Under the pieces are notes generated by a model. That model made no database searches. It was not told the origin of the DNA and worked only from the letters and a program-made list of their open reading frames with translations. The position numbers were made by a program, and so were the translations under genes. Shown one piece after another: positions 21,281 through 33,470 of a stretch of DNA of 64,000 nt (its first letter is position 1; every line of letters begins with the position of its first letter). This DNA is from Diphasiastrum complanatum (lineage: Eukaryota; Streptophyta; Lycopodiopsida; Lycopodiales; Lycopodiaceae), in contig CM055109.1 of the NCBI GenBank assembly GCA_029204225.1, forward strand, positions 21,758,317-21,822,316, written 5' to 3'.

Positions 21281-23087
21281 AATGTGGATCTTCAGATCAT
21301 AGGCAACTGCGTATGCAAATAATATGCGTAGAGATGTGTGTTTCACATGATTTTTTTTAGTTATTTAGCAAAAAAAAAAAAAAAAAAAATTGGACCCATC
21401 CAACCCTGCGTCCGGGGGTCAGCCGCGTCCGGGTCCGGACGCCGGATGCGGACGCGGACGCGGAATGTCCGGCCCGGACCCTCGTGTCTGAGCTGAACCA
21501 TTTTATCCTCAAATGTTTAGGAGGATAGGTCGTATGTGCAAAGGCACTAGTGCGAGAGGTAATTGGACATAAAAAACAAATGTTTTTACACGTTCAGAAT
21601 CCTTTGAGACTCAACAAGGTAGTGGTGGATGGCATAGGAGTTGTTTGTTGACTGTATATGTATGTATTGGTGAATGTATGCTATTTGTTAACTAAATTAG
21701 AGTTCAAACTTTACAATAAAGCATTGAAGTTTGCAATGTGCAAGTATTGTTTTTCTTTCATCCCTGCCATAATTACATTTGGAAATTGCACATAACACAT
21801 AAGCCATAAAACATGACAAAAGACAAACATCACTCTGTGAATTCGTACAACCCTACATTCTAGAATACATATGCTACTTGTGGTCGCAAACGTAAATGGA
21901 CTTCCATACATGCAGTACTTCAACCTTTCTTTTCTGGTTGATTTCACCTTGAGCAGCTATTATGCAAGCCTCTCCCCATCAACATATGATTTTTTTTTTA
22001 ATCAGGTTTGTCAAACACTTTTATCTGTTACTCTCTAGAACTATTCTTGAATGCGCATACAGGAACAGAATGCAACTATGGTTTTGGCTCATCTTGATTC
22101 CTGCTATCTTAAGTGGTGCATTTTGCCCACTGACTATGCTTTCGAGTTAGAAAGAGTGGTGAAATGTGAAGTTTTCTTTTTTTCCCATGAGGGAGTAGGG
22201 TCTTCAGTTGATTGGCTTTGCTCTAGCCATCATCATGATTGAAACTCAGTACATCAGTCGTTGTACAAATGTATGAAAGCTATTGTGGACATATGTTTGT
22301 GCATGTGACCTGCAACTACTCTAGGGTGCTAACGACGTGAGTTGGAGCATTTGGTCCATGCTATTCATGATGAAGTTGACAGTGTAAGACAATGTGGTTG
22401 GACTCCATAAGGTTGAAGATTGTACTTTGTTGTGTCTGATATTATTCTAGACATAACATCAATATATCTATTTTACGTAAACAGAGATCGCTTGGGCTGG
22501 AACTTGGTTAAGTCATATTTCTTGTTGAGGTCTGGCTCTCTCCTGCTTTTTTATAAAATTTATGATTTTTGCTAAGCACTAGAAAACGTGTGGTGCAGCT
22601 GGCATGATGTTGTGTCTGAATCCTGATATTATTCTAGACATAACATCAATATATCTATTTTACATAAACAGAGATCGCTTGGGCTGGAACTTGGTTAAGT
22701 CATATTTCTTGTTGAGGTCTGGTTCTCTCCTCCTTTTTTATAAAATTTATGATTTTTGCTAAGCACTAGAAAACTTGTGGGTTGATGCAGCTGGCATGAT
22801 TGGGCAATGGTTTGTGAAAATCACCAATTGAAACGAGCTCGCAAAAAGGGAAAGCCATATGAATTCAAGGTCATTTTTGTCTATTTATATTTCATTGATT
22901 GAGGTTTCTAATCGATTCCCAGTTTCTTGTGGTACCTCTGATTAGCAAAAAATGCATATTATGTCTTCTCAATAAATGTAAATGTATCATTCAAATAACA
23001 CGACGTGTTTTCCTGCAGTGGAACACATTTATGAGCAAAGAAGCACGTACCTCTTATTACCACAATTGGGCTGACTACTTTCCATGA
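16057..23087 (+). CDS. Small 100-residue protein in three exons; complex I accessory subunit-like (tentative)
   Basis: Exons are 16057-16211, 22791-22869 and 23019-23087, with GT-AG borders (GTCTGT...TGATGCAG; GTCATT...TCCTGCAG). The lengths 155+79+69 give 101 codons with no stop until TGA. Start: ATG at 16057 (MEKMFGPAYTGDPGVPHSDK), then a hydrophobic segment (WGSIAFSVYSLACPYYW, about residues 28-44). Exon 2 reads WHDWAMVCENHQLKRARKKG; exon 3 ends SYYHNWADYFP. The layout (GDP.VPH near the start, one membrane-like segment, basic ARKKG.PYEFKW, terminal W..YFP) fits small plant proteins I recall being annotated as a mitochondrial complex I ESSS/NDUFB11-like subunit. That name is from memory and uncertain. 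Intron 1 is 6.6 kb and full of transposons. Exon 1 is also present inverted at 15624-15769. Confidence 0.75.
16064..16704 (+). repeat. Right arm of the large inverted repeat (parent copy)
   Basis: It pairs with 15117-15770 across a spacer of about 290 bases (15771-16063). It contains most of exon 1 and the first ~490 bases of intron 1. The outer end (AAGTTTTCA near 16704) abuts a minus-strand copia fragment. Confidence 0.85.
16786..16908. repeat. Tandem duplication of about 62 bases in a copia integrase
   Basis: Two copies of a unit containing GTGAGAGATTGTAGGCTT and CCATACCAAACTTCATAAGG lie side by side. In the minus-strand protein, YEVWYGKKPTISHF appears twice in a row. Confidence 0.85.
16834..17328 (-). 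pseudogene. Copia integrase core fragment inside intron 1
   Basis: A 164-residue open frame holds the DDE core: TFIDDFSRFTWIY (first Asp), LRTDRGGEH (second Asp), TPQQNGVAERKNRTLMEMAR (Glu), then FWAEAVITAAYKSNRCPTKA. Integrase joins the cDNA copy to chromosomal DNA. The frame is well kept, which suggests a fairly young insertion. RT and RNase H are absent to the left (16720-16830), where the sequence dissolves into duplicated integrase text. Confidence 0.9.
17466..18288 (-). pseudogene. Copia zinc knuckle, protease and pre-integrase fragment
   Basis: Reading leftward: CHYCKRYGHFIKDCKKK is a CCHC zinc knuckle (about 18130-18180). WMIDSGATRHMTSR is the aspartic protease active site (DSGA, about 17890-17930). 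Next comes GVEKYIKNVLYVPGIKKNLL SVS (about 17690-17790) with the pre-integrase region and ARKVWASQLCKFEEAET down to 17466. Two overlapping frames (17830-18288 and 17466-17849) show a frameshift near 17840. Upstream gag is mostly lost: 18290-18810 is non-coding but repeats TTGGGCGCCCTCC-like text near 18476 and 18561. Same element as the integrase to its left. Confidence 0.9.
18810..18821 (-). other. PBS of the intronic copia element
   Basis: The minus strand reads TGGTATCAGAGC, the initiator-Met tRNA site, directly at the LTR edge (LTR begins TGTAGGAAAGC at 18822). Confidence 0.9.
18822..19200 (-). repeat. LTR remnant of the intronic copia element
   Basis: It starts TGTAGG beside the PBS and carries the (GA)n tract at 18912-18970. 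The outer end is not fixed: no matching CCTACA is seen, and hAT sequence begins by about 19224. No second LTR with the same start exists near 16700, so the element lost its other end. Confidence 0.55.
18912..18970. repeat. (GA)n microsatellite
   Basis: An uninterrupted GA dinucleotide run of about 59 bases. Confidence 0.97.
19224..20917 (-). pseudogene. hAT-family transposase remnant (BED finger, DUF659)
   Basis: Reading leftward from ATG 20917: MAARPIWDEVELITNKKWRC is a BED zinc-finger start, with CPFCQKQFTRNASRVRAHLG. A Pro/Ser-rich, low-complexity linker follows (20300-20740). Then comes DUF659: MADGWTDRRRHPLINVIVSS and SMFLRSIDASEAGR (about 19980-20120). A likely intron follows (donor GTACAACC near 19920). 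Next is VVTDNASNCRGMGELLMAEY, TPCVAHSLDLLLHSIGSLPW (about 19640-19800). Another likely intron (donor GTAAGC, 19575) leads to KPARTCFAYQFIMLERL and ILFMEPFWVDMQQLMDVMRP. The C-terminal dimerisation domain is missing (stop near 19224), and frames shift in the last exon. hAT transposase cuts and pastes its DNA element. Inactive here. Confidence 0.85.
20918..21280. repeat. Cluster of (CT)n and (CA)n microsatellites
   Basis: 20917-20986 is (CT)n followed by (CA)n, 21006-21020 is (CT)n, 21066-21220 holds several CACA runs, and 21229-21278 is (CT)n. Between them, at 21047-21065, is CCCTAAACCCTAAATCCTAA, a short telomere-like stretch of about 2.5 units. Confidence 0.9.
21371..21490. repeat. Poly(A) run and GC-rich CCGGA-repeat patch
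   Basis: About 20 A bases (21371-21389) are followed by a GC-rich patch with repeated TCCGG/CCGGA/GGACGCGGACGC motifs. It is unlike the AT-rich surroundings. Short inverted repeats of this kind occur near ends of plant DNA transposons, so it may be an end of the adjacent hAT element; unproven. Confidence 0.5.
21491..22427. other. Intron 1 sequence, nothing further recognised
   Basis: Part of the large intron of the small three-exon gene. A short open stretch at 22060-22160 looks exon-like, but it is not needed for the predicted protein and fits no known part of it. Confidence 0.4.
22428..22800. repeat. Tandem duplication spanning the intron 1 acceptor site
   Basis: Two copies of a ~180-190-base unit (22428-22607 and 22608-22800) share GATATTATTCTAGACATAAC, GATCGCTTGGGCTGG and GCTAAGCACTAGAAAAC. 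Each ends in an acceptor followed by the first bases of exon 2 (GCAG/CTGGCATGAT at 22597 and 22791). Only the second continues into the exon 2 coding frame. The first is a decoy acceptor that would lead into non-coding sequence. Confidence 0.9.
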
Positions 23088-23980
23088 TCACTAGCTGGAA
23101 TACTTTTTTTTGGAGACCTAGGTTGATGTTTGCAAGGACTTTCTGAGCTGAGTGGATGGATTGTTTACACTCTAGTAGCTGTTGATTATTAGATAGCATT
23201 CTGGTAGAGATCTAGAACATGAAATATTGTAATATCAAAGGCGTTAAAAGTTTTTCTAAATTAGTTTTTAGCTTCCTCTGTTTAGCATCTGTTTGTGGAT
23301 TTCCAGTATTATTGAATTTTTTATTTCTTGTAAATTGATGTGTGCAACCTTCATAATGAAGGAAAACTTGTTTGATAGAAAATATGATTTACTTTGTGAC
23401 GAAAATTAGTGTCCCTTGAGAAGTTGTTGATGCATGCACATTGTTTGTCTACATTCACCTCTTATCCTTCAAAAAGTATCGAGCATCTATTACCTGATGC
23501 CCTCAATATTTTGTTGCAAAGACAAGCATTTAAATTGGAGGAAAGCACAGGCTAGCTGAGGATGAGACCATATTGCTCTTTTTTTATGTGCATGCTTATT
23601 GTTGCCAAAAACAAGTATTTGAATTCAAGGAAATGTCAGTTTTCTTGCTCAATGAATGGATGAGATAAGGAAAGGCCATCTCTGCTAGTTTTTTAAGGGA
23701 GAAGGGAGAGTTTCCTATTTCTAACCTTGTGATTTCCTCTTGGTTGCATCATAATCCAATTGAAGCTCAAAAATCTTCTATCATTTATTGTTTATGAGAG
23801 TTCTTGATATGTGTGATTACAGGTTTCAATTAGTTTTTAAGCTTCCTTGATTGAGTAGAAGCCATGATCTCTTGTGAATCATATGGAGCTAGTGCTTGAC
23901 AAGGTGTGAGAAGGGTGAAAGGTGTGTATGCATGTTTGCCTTGTTCAAAAAAGCTATTTGCATATGAAATGACTAGAAAA
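23088..23980. other. 3' flank of the small three-exon gene
   Basis: Probable 3' untranslated and downstream DNA. I see no further coding exon and no clear AATAAA signal close to the stop. Confidence 0.4.
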
Positions 23981-26159
<2,179 letters not shown>

Positions 26160-26775
26160 TTGAATATCAATCGAAATTTTTTGACCAAGCAAGATCTTAA
26201 ACCTTTTGATGATGTTGATGGTTTTGAGGAAGTGAGGAATACCATTATTGAGAGCAAAGCTACTAATTTCGACAACTTTTTAGTAGTGATCTATCACCTT
26301 TTTAGTAGTAATCTATATGGAGTTGTCTTTGAAAATAAATCAAGCGAGCAACATAACAATGATGACATGTGTAGATACCAAGTATAACGATGCCCTCTTT
26401 GAACATAATAATGAAATGGATATCATGAGAATGTGGCCAGATATGGACGAAGCGTTATTCAACTTGGAGCATCACTACTTTGGTTCATCAACAACCATAT
26501 TGAGTATTCCGTTCATAAGGGAAACTAATGGATATATGGCTATCTATTTTCAACAGGACGTTGTCACTAGGTTTACTCATATTGATCAATCAAGAGAAAA
26601 ATCCAATGCTCTATTAGGTGAATTGGACAAGGTCATCTGGACGAGATCATCGGAGTTACAAAAGAAAACCATTATCTTTCATCCAAAAGCAATGTATAAG
26701 ACAACAACATCGGATGTATGCACAAAAAAAAGGTGCATCTTTATCAAAAAATATGCTGAGAAAGCAGATTATTGA
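26160..26775 (+). pseudogene. Two overlapping unrecognised ORFs
   Basis: The first frame (26160-26387) reads MNINRNFLTKQDLKPFDDVD...EEVRNTIIESKATNFDNF. The second (26317-26775, 152 residues) reads MELSLKINQASNITMMTCVD...NNEMDIMRMWPDMDEALFNL...TRFTHIDQSREKSNALLGEL and ends KKYAEKADY. They overlap by 71 bases in different frames, as expected from one frame broken by an indel. No domain is recognised. They may be a remnant of a mobile-element protein. Chance ORFs cannot be excluded. Confidence 0.3.
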
Positions 26776-27247
26776 CTATCTTCTATATGTATTCTGTCAA
26801 CCCATAGAGAAATAGATGCTACTCAAGACAATCTTACATTTAATGAAACTCTTTTCCAGTGATCCTATTTAACATATGAGGAAAATTTGTAGATCAAAGG
26901 TTTTTCTACATAAGACTTGTCACAACCTAGATTTACAATAATAAGTTGGAAGCAGAACTAGAGGCAGAAACATCTAAACAATAGAAGATGGCTATTGACA
27001 AGAACATATCCACGTGTATCTGGGAATGAGTATCAAAGCACATATGAGCAACAATGAAGTATATGGCAGCAACATCCCCAAAAACTATCCAAGAGAGGAG
27101 AAGGAACTCTCTCAAGGTACCCTAATGGTCTCGGAACACCAAAACAAAGTGGCAACTCTACATCAGAGACCAAGCGATATGGACATCATGAGCCTTTGGC
27201 AGGCTACGCATAAACTGCTTCCCGGTGGTAACCAACTGATAGTCACT

Positions 27248-28275
27248 CTAAGAATCAATACCAGAAAGTAAATGATGTCGACCAACATTTGTAAAAGATA
27301 GTGTCTGCTGAGAAAGATCCACAGCAATAGTACCAACAAGTGACAAAAACCAATCTGCACCAAGAATAATGTCATAGCACTCTAGAGGAATAATATAGAA
27401 ATCTGCCTGTCTAGAGAAGTCACCAATGCTATAGTCCAAGCCTTGAAACATCTAAGAACTGAAAAAAGAATGGGAACGAGCAACCTCAACATTGAGAGAC
27501 TGTGTAGCAGAAATAGGTGTAGCATGAATCCTGGTGGAAATGTAACTGTGAATAAATGAATGTGTACTGCCAGTATCTCCCAAAGCAATATACTCTCGCC
27601 CCAAAATGCGAACACGTAACCAAATAGAACGAGGACCAGGACGCCCACCAGCCCAAGTAGCATAAGCAAGCTGTGCATGGCAAGCGGCAGAAGCAGGACC
27701 ATTAGGAAGTGGGTCAGCCGACTCATCAATAGAATGTGGGGCAGGAGTATCAAGAATATGGATATAAACATCAAAATCATCAAGAGTAAGAGCCTCATGG
27801 TAAAAAACAGCGGTAGGAGGACCAGGAGGAACGATAGTAGAAGAAGCCAAAGTAGGAGAAGCAGTGGAATGAGAGCAAGAAAAACGAGAAGCAGTGGATA
27901 ACTCAGGATACTTATGTTGCAAGGTAGTAGGCCAAGGAGATAGCATCTGAGAGAGTAAGAGGCCAAAAAGATGAGACATCATATCGTAAGGTGTCTCTAA
28001 GACCGGCAATAAAATGTGAAATAAGCTCTGTAGGATGAAGATCAGTAAAAAGGTAGGAAAGCTCAATAAACTGATCAATATAAGCAGTCAAATCACTAGT
28101 ATGGCGAAGTCTACGAAACAGATCATGTTGGCGAACCAACCATTGTGGGTCAATCATAGCCATATGAAGATCATGCCGAAAAGTAGGCCATATATGTAAT
28201 CCCTCACGAGTAGGCTCAGAGCGATAGACACGCCACCAAGTCTGAGCTCGACCATCTAAATGTAATGCAGCCAAC
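27248..28275 (-). pseudogene. Gypsy gag and aspartic protease remnant
   Basis: Reading leftward: gag core AALHLDGRAQTWWRVYRSEP, FRHDLHMAMIDPQWLVRQHD, LTAYIDQFIELSYLFTDLHP, ISHFIAGLRDTLRYDV (28275-27912). A shifted frame continues with a Pro-rich linker. The retropepsin active site is ALGDTGSTHSFIHSYI (DTGS, about 27530-27580), followed by CYDIILGADWFLSLVGTIAV and DLSQQTLSF (about 27310-27390). The DTG triad is intact. A stop near 27453 and a shift near 27912-28078 break it. No CCHC finger, RT or integrase is found nearby. This is the RVP_2 type of chromovirus-like gypsy elements, a different family from the element at 9475-14483. Confidence 0.85.
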
Positions 28276-29579
28276 TACACTTTCTGGGTTTCAGTCTTGG
28301 GATACATAAGAAAATAGGTCTCTAACTTGCAATGATAAATCTTACCTTTCGTAATGATCTTTTACATAATGTAAGTCGTTTGATTGATCGATCGATCACT
28401 CGTCAACAAGTAAAAGAATAATATCAGAGAATCAGGATAAAGCCGACAATCGTACTACACGGACCTGTGACACAATCCAGTTTCTTTCCTTTTTTTTGGG
28501 TTTTTTTTTTCCTTTAAAATTTCCTCGATTTGGTATTGGCTGAGAGACACGAGCAACTTATCTCTATACCCCACTTTAACTCCTGAGTCCTTACCCACAT
28601 GGGACATGGACATACCATCAATTCAATTACCTAAACATGGGACATACCAAGGGTGGTGGTGGTTCATTGGATTGTACAAGGTGTTGTTAGCCCACCGTCA
28701 AGGTGTAGCTAGTACCCACCACCCACCCACAAGCTCTTGCCACCATTAGATGAGGCCAACCCGAGGCTTCACAAGAAGACAATGTTTCTTAACAATGGTA
28801 TCAATGAGGGCGTGAAGGACCGGGTATGAGCCCTTGTGATACTCGAAGAGTACTAAACTTATGCAACTATTGGATTTGCCTGTACTACTCATTGACCCCA
28901 AGAGGCTTGGCCCAAGCAATACACATACCAAGGAAAAAGTGGGGATGTGCACATGGTATCATCCATATGCATACTTGAGGCAAATGATTTTGGTAAAGGT
29001 CTTAGGTTGTTCTTGTGAGATTTTATATTTTGAATTGGAGAGGAGTTTTGGGCACCTCTCTCCTTTTTTTGGGTACATTTATATGTGTAATAGAAGGCTT
29101 GTATTATGGAGTCAAAATTCTCTAGCAACCACTCCACCTTTTTGTTTATTGTTTGCATATAGCAAAATAAGATTTTCATTATTCATGCTCATGTAGAGTT
29201 GGTATCACCCTTGAGCTATTAGTCCATTTGATGCCAATATGCAATCCAAAGATTATACTTAAACTAATACTTGGCTCTTATTGAGATTTTTAAATAGTCT
29301 AATTTTATGAAACTAGTTATTTCTACAAATAAGGGGATTTCTTAAATTCTAGAACCACGTTGGTACTAAAAGTTCTAGTACCCTCCCACATTAGTGGAAA
29401 CAGCACAAGCGAGTTTCCATGCAAAAATAGAAAATCGAGGCTGATCCCATAGAGTACAAGGACTTTTACTTTTAACATTTTTATTGTTTTGGGAAATACT
29501 TTATGATGGTGGTTCAAATAGAGCTAGCTTGGTAAGCGACCACTAATTGGACAATGTTAATGGATTCGTGGACAACATC
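28276..29579. other. Unassigned stretch, possibly old LTR
   Basis: It holds poly(T) runs at 28490-28510, GATCGATCGATC near 28388, and short ORFs on both strands at 28746-29200. Nothing is recognised. Confidence 0.35.
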
Positions 29580-29719
29580 AAGGCATGTGAAGTCATTCTA
29601 CATGAAAACCTTGCTACAAATATATTAAGGCATGTGAAGTCATTCTACATGGAAACCATACAAATATATTAAGGCATGTGAAGTCATTCTACGTGTAAAC
29701 CTTGCTACAAAATATATTA
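29580..29719. repeat. Three tandem copies of a ~46-base unit
   Basis: The unit AAGGCATGTGAAGTCATTCT...TACAAATATATT occurs three times in a row (29580, 29627, 29671), with small indels in the second half. Confidence 0.9.
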
Positions 29720-30065
29720 AGCATAAGGGAAGATAGTGACTACATTGGGTAAGCTCATGGCCCCAAGATGCCAAGAAATCATATCCACTACCGCCTCTTT
29801 CTTTCTATGAAAAATGTCTTGATTGGCCACATGAGCTATGGCATGTTCTGTCCACTCACTCTCAAATCCCAGTTAGCCAAGTCTCTAGCCATGTGCAAGT
29901 AAACATCTTCCACAAACTCATAGCTTCTGTGTTTTTTTGTCTAAGTTGATGAGGATGCACATAGTCGATGAGGAGGTGGAATATGGGAGGTGATTCACAT
30001 AATCTAAATTATGTCCTAACAACACACGTTGACCATCATCGCATATAATATTGACACTTTGCATG

Positions 30066-30210
<145 letters not shown>

Positions 30211-30524
30211 AAGCATTCACATAGTTCCTGTTGCTTAAGCAAGACCAAAGCCTTTGAAACCTTTATTCATAAGCTAACAAGGTAAAGTATAGGTATCTCT
30301 ATCACTGCACTTCCTTCTGGTACCCATGATTACATCCAACGATTCATCTATAGAGCTTACCTTGATCGAGCCTGGCATGGTCAGTTGGGTGCCAAACGTG
30401 ACTTTTATCGGCTTCATTTTTTGGATACTGATGTATCAGGGTCCCCACTTCTACCACACTATCTACGCTCTGGGTTATCACATGGTCTCATATTCATATT
30501 GGGTCTGCTCCGTTTCTCTTCACA

Positions 30525-31878
30525 AACTTGTCGCAAGAGGATTTTCTCAGGTACATAATGTCGACTACACTGAGACTTTCAGTCCAGTAGTTAAACATTC
30601 TTCAATTAGACTTCTATTGTCACTGTTGTTAATAGAAGACATTTACATATAGCATATCTTAATGGAGTTATCGTAGAAGACATTTACCTGATGCAACCTT
30701 AAGGTTATGATATTGAAGGCAAACATAATCATGTATGCGAACTCCACATAGCCCTTTATGGCTTGAAGCAATCTACTTGAGCATGGTTTCAAAGGATCAA
30801 CCCTTTTCTTATCGACCACGGCTATAAACCAAGCACTTCAAATTCTAATGTCTACTTCAAGTCAGTGCATCATTCTTTTATTATTATCACTTTGTATGTG
30901 GACGACACACTGCTTTTTAGCAACAATATCGATCTAATAAAAGAAGCTAAATCTGCTATCTTCAAAATTCGACATGACCGATCTAGACGAAGCTCATTAC
31001 TGTCTAGGTATTCAAATCCAAAGAGACAAAATAGAAGTTGATTTACATTACTCAACAAAGATACATTCACAATATGTTGATCAGATATAATATGATGAAT
31101 TGCAAATTAGATCACTCACAGATGGACCTAGGACTCAAATTGTTGAAGGACCAATGTCCTCAAACAGTCGAAGGGAAGGAGCAGATGCGTGAGTATCCTT
31201 ATTATTCAATAATAGGATCTCTTATGTACGCGATGATATGTACCAAACTAGACATAGCTTTTGTAGTCAGTTCATGACTAATCCTAGTATTACACATTGG
31301 AAGGCTCTTATCAGAGTTTTGATAAAAAAAATTCGAGCTACTATGGACTTATGCATTTGTTATGGAGCAGTCAACAATGACAAGCTCAATGTTCTCAGTG
31401 ATTATTCAGACGCAAGTTGGGCAGCAGATGTAGACACTCGTAAATCCACTTCTGGATTTACATTCTTCCTTAACAATGATCCTATTTCATGGAACATGCG
31501 CAAGCAAACTTTTATAGCTCTATCTTCTATTTATCAGAGTATATTGCAGCCTCTCAAGCTATAAAGAAAGCAGTATGGCTGAGAAACTTACTTTCAGATG
31601 TTTGTCTGAAACAATATGCTCTGACAACTTTATTTTGTGATAATCAAAGTTCCATTACTTTATTAGCCAACCCTAGATTGCATTCTAGGAGTAAGCACAT
31701 TGAGATTAAGTATCACTATGTCAGAAGCAAAGTTCTCGACAATGAGATAAACTTGCAGTACTATCGAACACAAGATATGATAGCAGATATTTTTACTAAG
31801 GCACTAAGCTTGGATGCACACCGAAAATTTTGTGCAGAACTAAGTTTGAAGGTCAAAGCATTCATGGATTCAAATTAA
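30525..31878 (+). pseudogene. Copia reverse transcriptase and RNase H (degenerate, 3' half of an element)
   Basis: In shifting frames: KLVARGFSQVHNVDYTETFS, VVKHSSIRLLLSL (30525-30630). A degenerate palm follows, with TYVDD-equivalent text disrupted near 30895. Next come MTDLDEAHYCLGIQIQRDKI (about 30970-31030), IGSLMYAMICTKLDIAF (31208-31260), and HWKALIRVL with RNase H VLSDYSDASWAADVDTRKST SGF (31280-31470). After that come LFCDNQSSITLLANPRLHSR, KHIEIKYHYVR and MIADIFTKALSLDAHRKF (31630-31830), with a stop at 31876. This is the normal C-terminal end of copia pol. Several frameshifts and stops disable it. A polypurine tract and LTR follow directly. Confidence 0.9.
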
Positions 31879-31885
31879 GAGGGAG
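31876..31885 (+). other. Polypurine tract of the copia element
   Basis: TAAGAGGGAG lies directly before the LTR start TGTTGGAGTA at 31886, the usual priming site for plus-strand synthesis. Confidence 0.75.
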
Positions 31886-32521
31886 TGTTGGAGTATTCCA
31901 CTATCGGAGTGATTCATCTGAATAATCGATCTTTAATCTTCATCCATTCATTATCCAGTTTTGCAGTTTTATTCGTGTTTTTGCACAGTCTGTAGAAATA
32001 CTCAAAAATCGCTCAACATGTGGCTCTGACATATTGGATAGCATCCGACTTATTGATGACGCCGACAAAGTCAACCATGTTGAAGAACGACAATTATTGT
32101 TCCACTTGATGGATGACAACACATTACACCCAACTAGCAATTGCGATCCATGACTTGATTAGTTGTCCTACTAGATACACGTTAGCTGCTTAGTATAAAT
32201 AATTGATCATCAAAGACTTACATAGCTCAGTCTCTAAAAAGTTTCTTTTCAAAGCTCTATTAGAATATTGCTATCCGCGCTTATTGCTTATCAGCGAAAG
32301 TGCATTAGACAGAGTTTTCAGTTACTCAAAGATAGCTTAGAGTACGTGATTTTCATCCGCTATTGTTTTGTGCTCTCATCATTTGATTTGTACATGCTAC
32401 TTACTGAATCAATCTACCTTCTTATTGTGTTCAGTATCATGTCAGAATGTATGCTTCTCTATAGTTATTTGTAACTGATAAATCTCTTACTATTTCGTCT
32501 GATCTGTTGAATACACCAACG
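31886..32521 (+). repeat. Copia 3' LTR (family 2)
   Basis: It begins TGTTGG; a plausible end is CCAACG at 32521 (CCAACA mutated). The tail (32375-32521) and the following ~215 bases recur at 52954-53290. Because the match continues past 32521, the true LTR end may lie further right, up to about 32745. Confidence 0.6.
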
Positions 32522-33179
32522 TTGCAATATTCAATACATCATTGTTTGGCTCGAAATCACTTTAGTGCTAATGATCTCAAAGTTAGTTGCTAAAAGATTG
32601 AACGTGACTACTGTCATTATAGCTTTTTTCAATTATTGATAGGCGTAGTCATGCAATAGGAAAGAAGGCTCTTTTCGCTGCGCTTGATAGTTCATTCATA
32701 CTTTTCAAATTATCAGATCGACATTTCATTCTCTCTTTTCAACAATTCGGATCCCAATGAGGTATCTCTTAATTTACAAAATTAGGAAACCCTTAAAACT
32801 ATTTCTCACCTTTGTATAATTCTTCTTTAAAAAAAAATTTCAACTATAGGACATTAGGCTAATTTTCATATGATCCTTTTGGAGATAATTATCTCTTTTC
32901 TGAAGGACTGCTATTATGTGAATTACTATTTAGGTATAAGGCCTGGAATTTTTCTTTAGATAGATTCTTGAGTTTTTGTATTTTCAATTTCTTAGAAACC
33001 TAGATTATCTCTTATGCATATATAGATCTGGGATGGATGATATTTACTATCACTCGTGTTGAAATTATTCAATGGAAAAGTCCCGAGTATAATAGAGTGA
33101 ATCCATTTTTAAAGAGCATTTATTATTGACTTTTCAAAATTTTCATGTGTCATCTATTGGAGGGTTTACGGATACTAAG
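32522..33179. other. Sequence after the copia LTR, unassigned
   Basis: The first ~215 bases share similarity with 53101-53290. The rest is AT-rich with no coding signal. Confidence 0.4.
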
Positions 33180-33470
33180 GCAACCCTAACCCTAGTTAAT
33201 AAGTGAGAGGGAATTGGCACCCCACGTGTGTAAGTCCAACTCGATGATCACAGTTATTTGATTATTTAAAAGTTAATAAAAGGCTTTAGGCCTTTTTGCG
33301 AGAATTAAATGTCGCAAGGCCTAATAGTCAAGTTAGTGAATTAAAAGGGCTCCCGCCAAATTTCAAATTTCAAATAATAAGAGAGGTGGAAATTGGCCAA
33401 TAGGATTTGAGGCCAAAGCCCTAAAATCCACTATATAGAGTGGTGATTTGTGATTCATTTGTTACATTCA
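33180..33470 (+). repeat. Fragment of the gypsy LTR family seen at 9475-10227
   Basis: The reverse complement of 9900-10210 matches this stretch: AATAAGTGAGAG, GTAAGTCCAAC, GATGATCACA, AATGTCGCA(A/G)GGCCTAA, and CCAATAGGATT. Orientation is opposite to the gypsy RT that follows, so the junction is not an intact element. Confidence 0.7.

Noticed and set aside
22060-22160. Exon-like stretch reading EQNATMVLAHLDSCYLKWC
   Set aside because: It has an acceptor-like start, but the small gene is complete and in frame without it, and it does not match that protein.
30315-30540. Open frame reading GTHDYIQRFIYRAYLDRAWH upstream of copia RT
   Set aside because: About 75 codons with no motif, and a competing frame of equal quality; not enough to call a gene.
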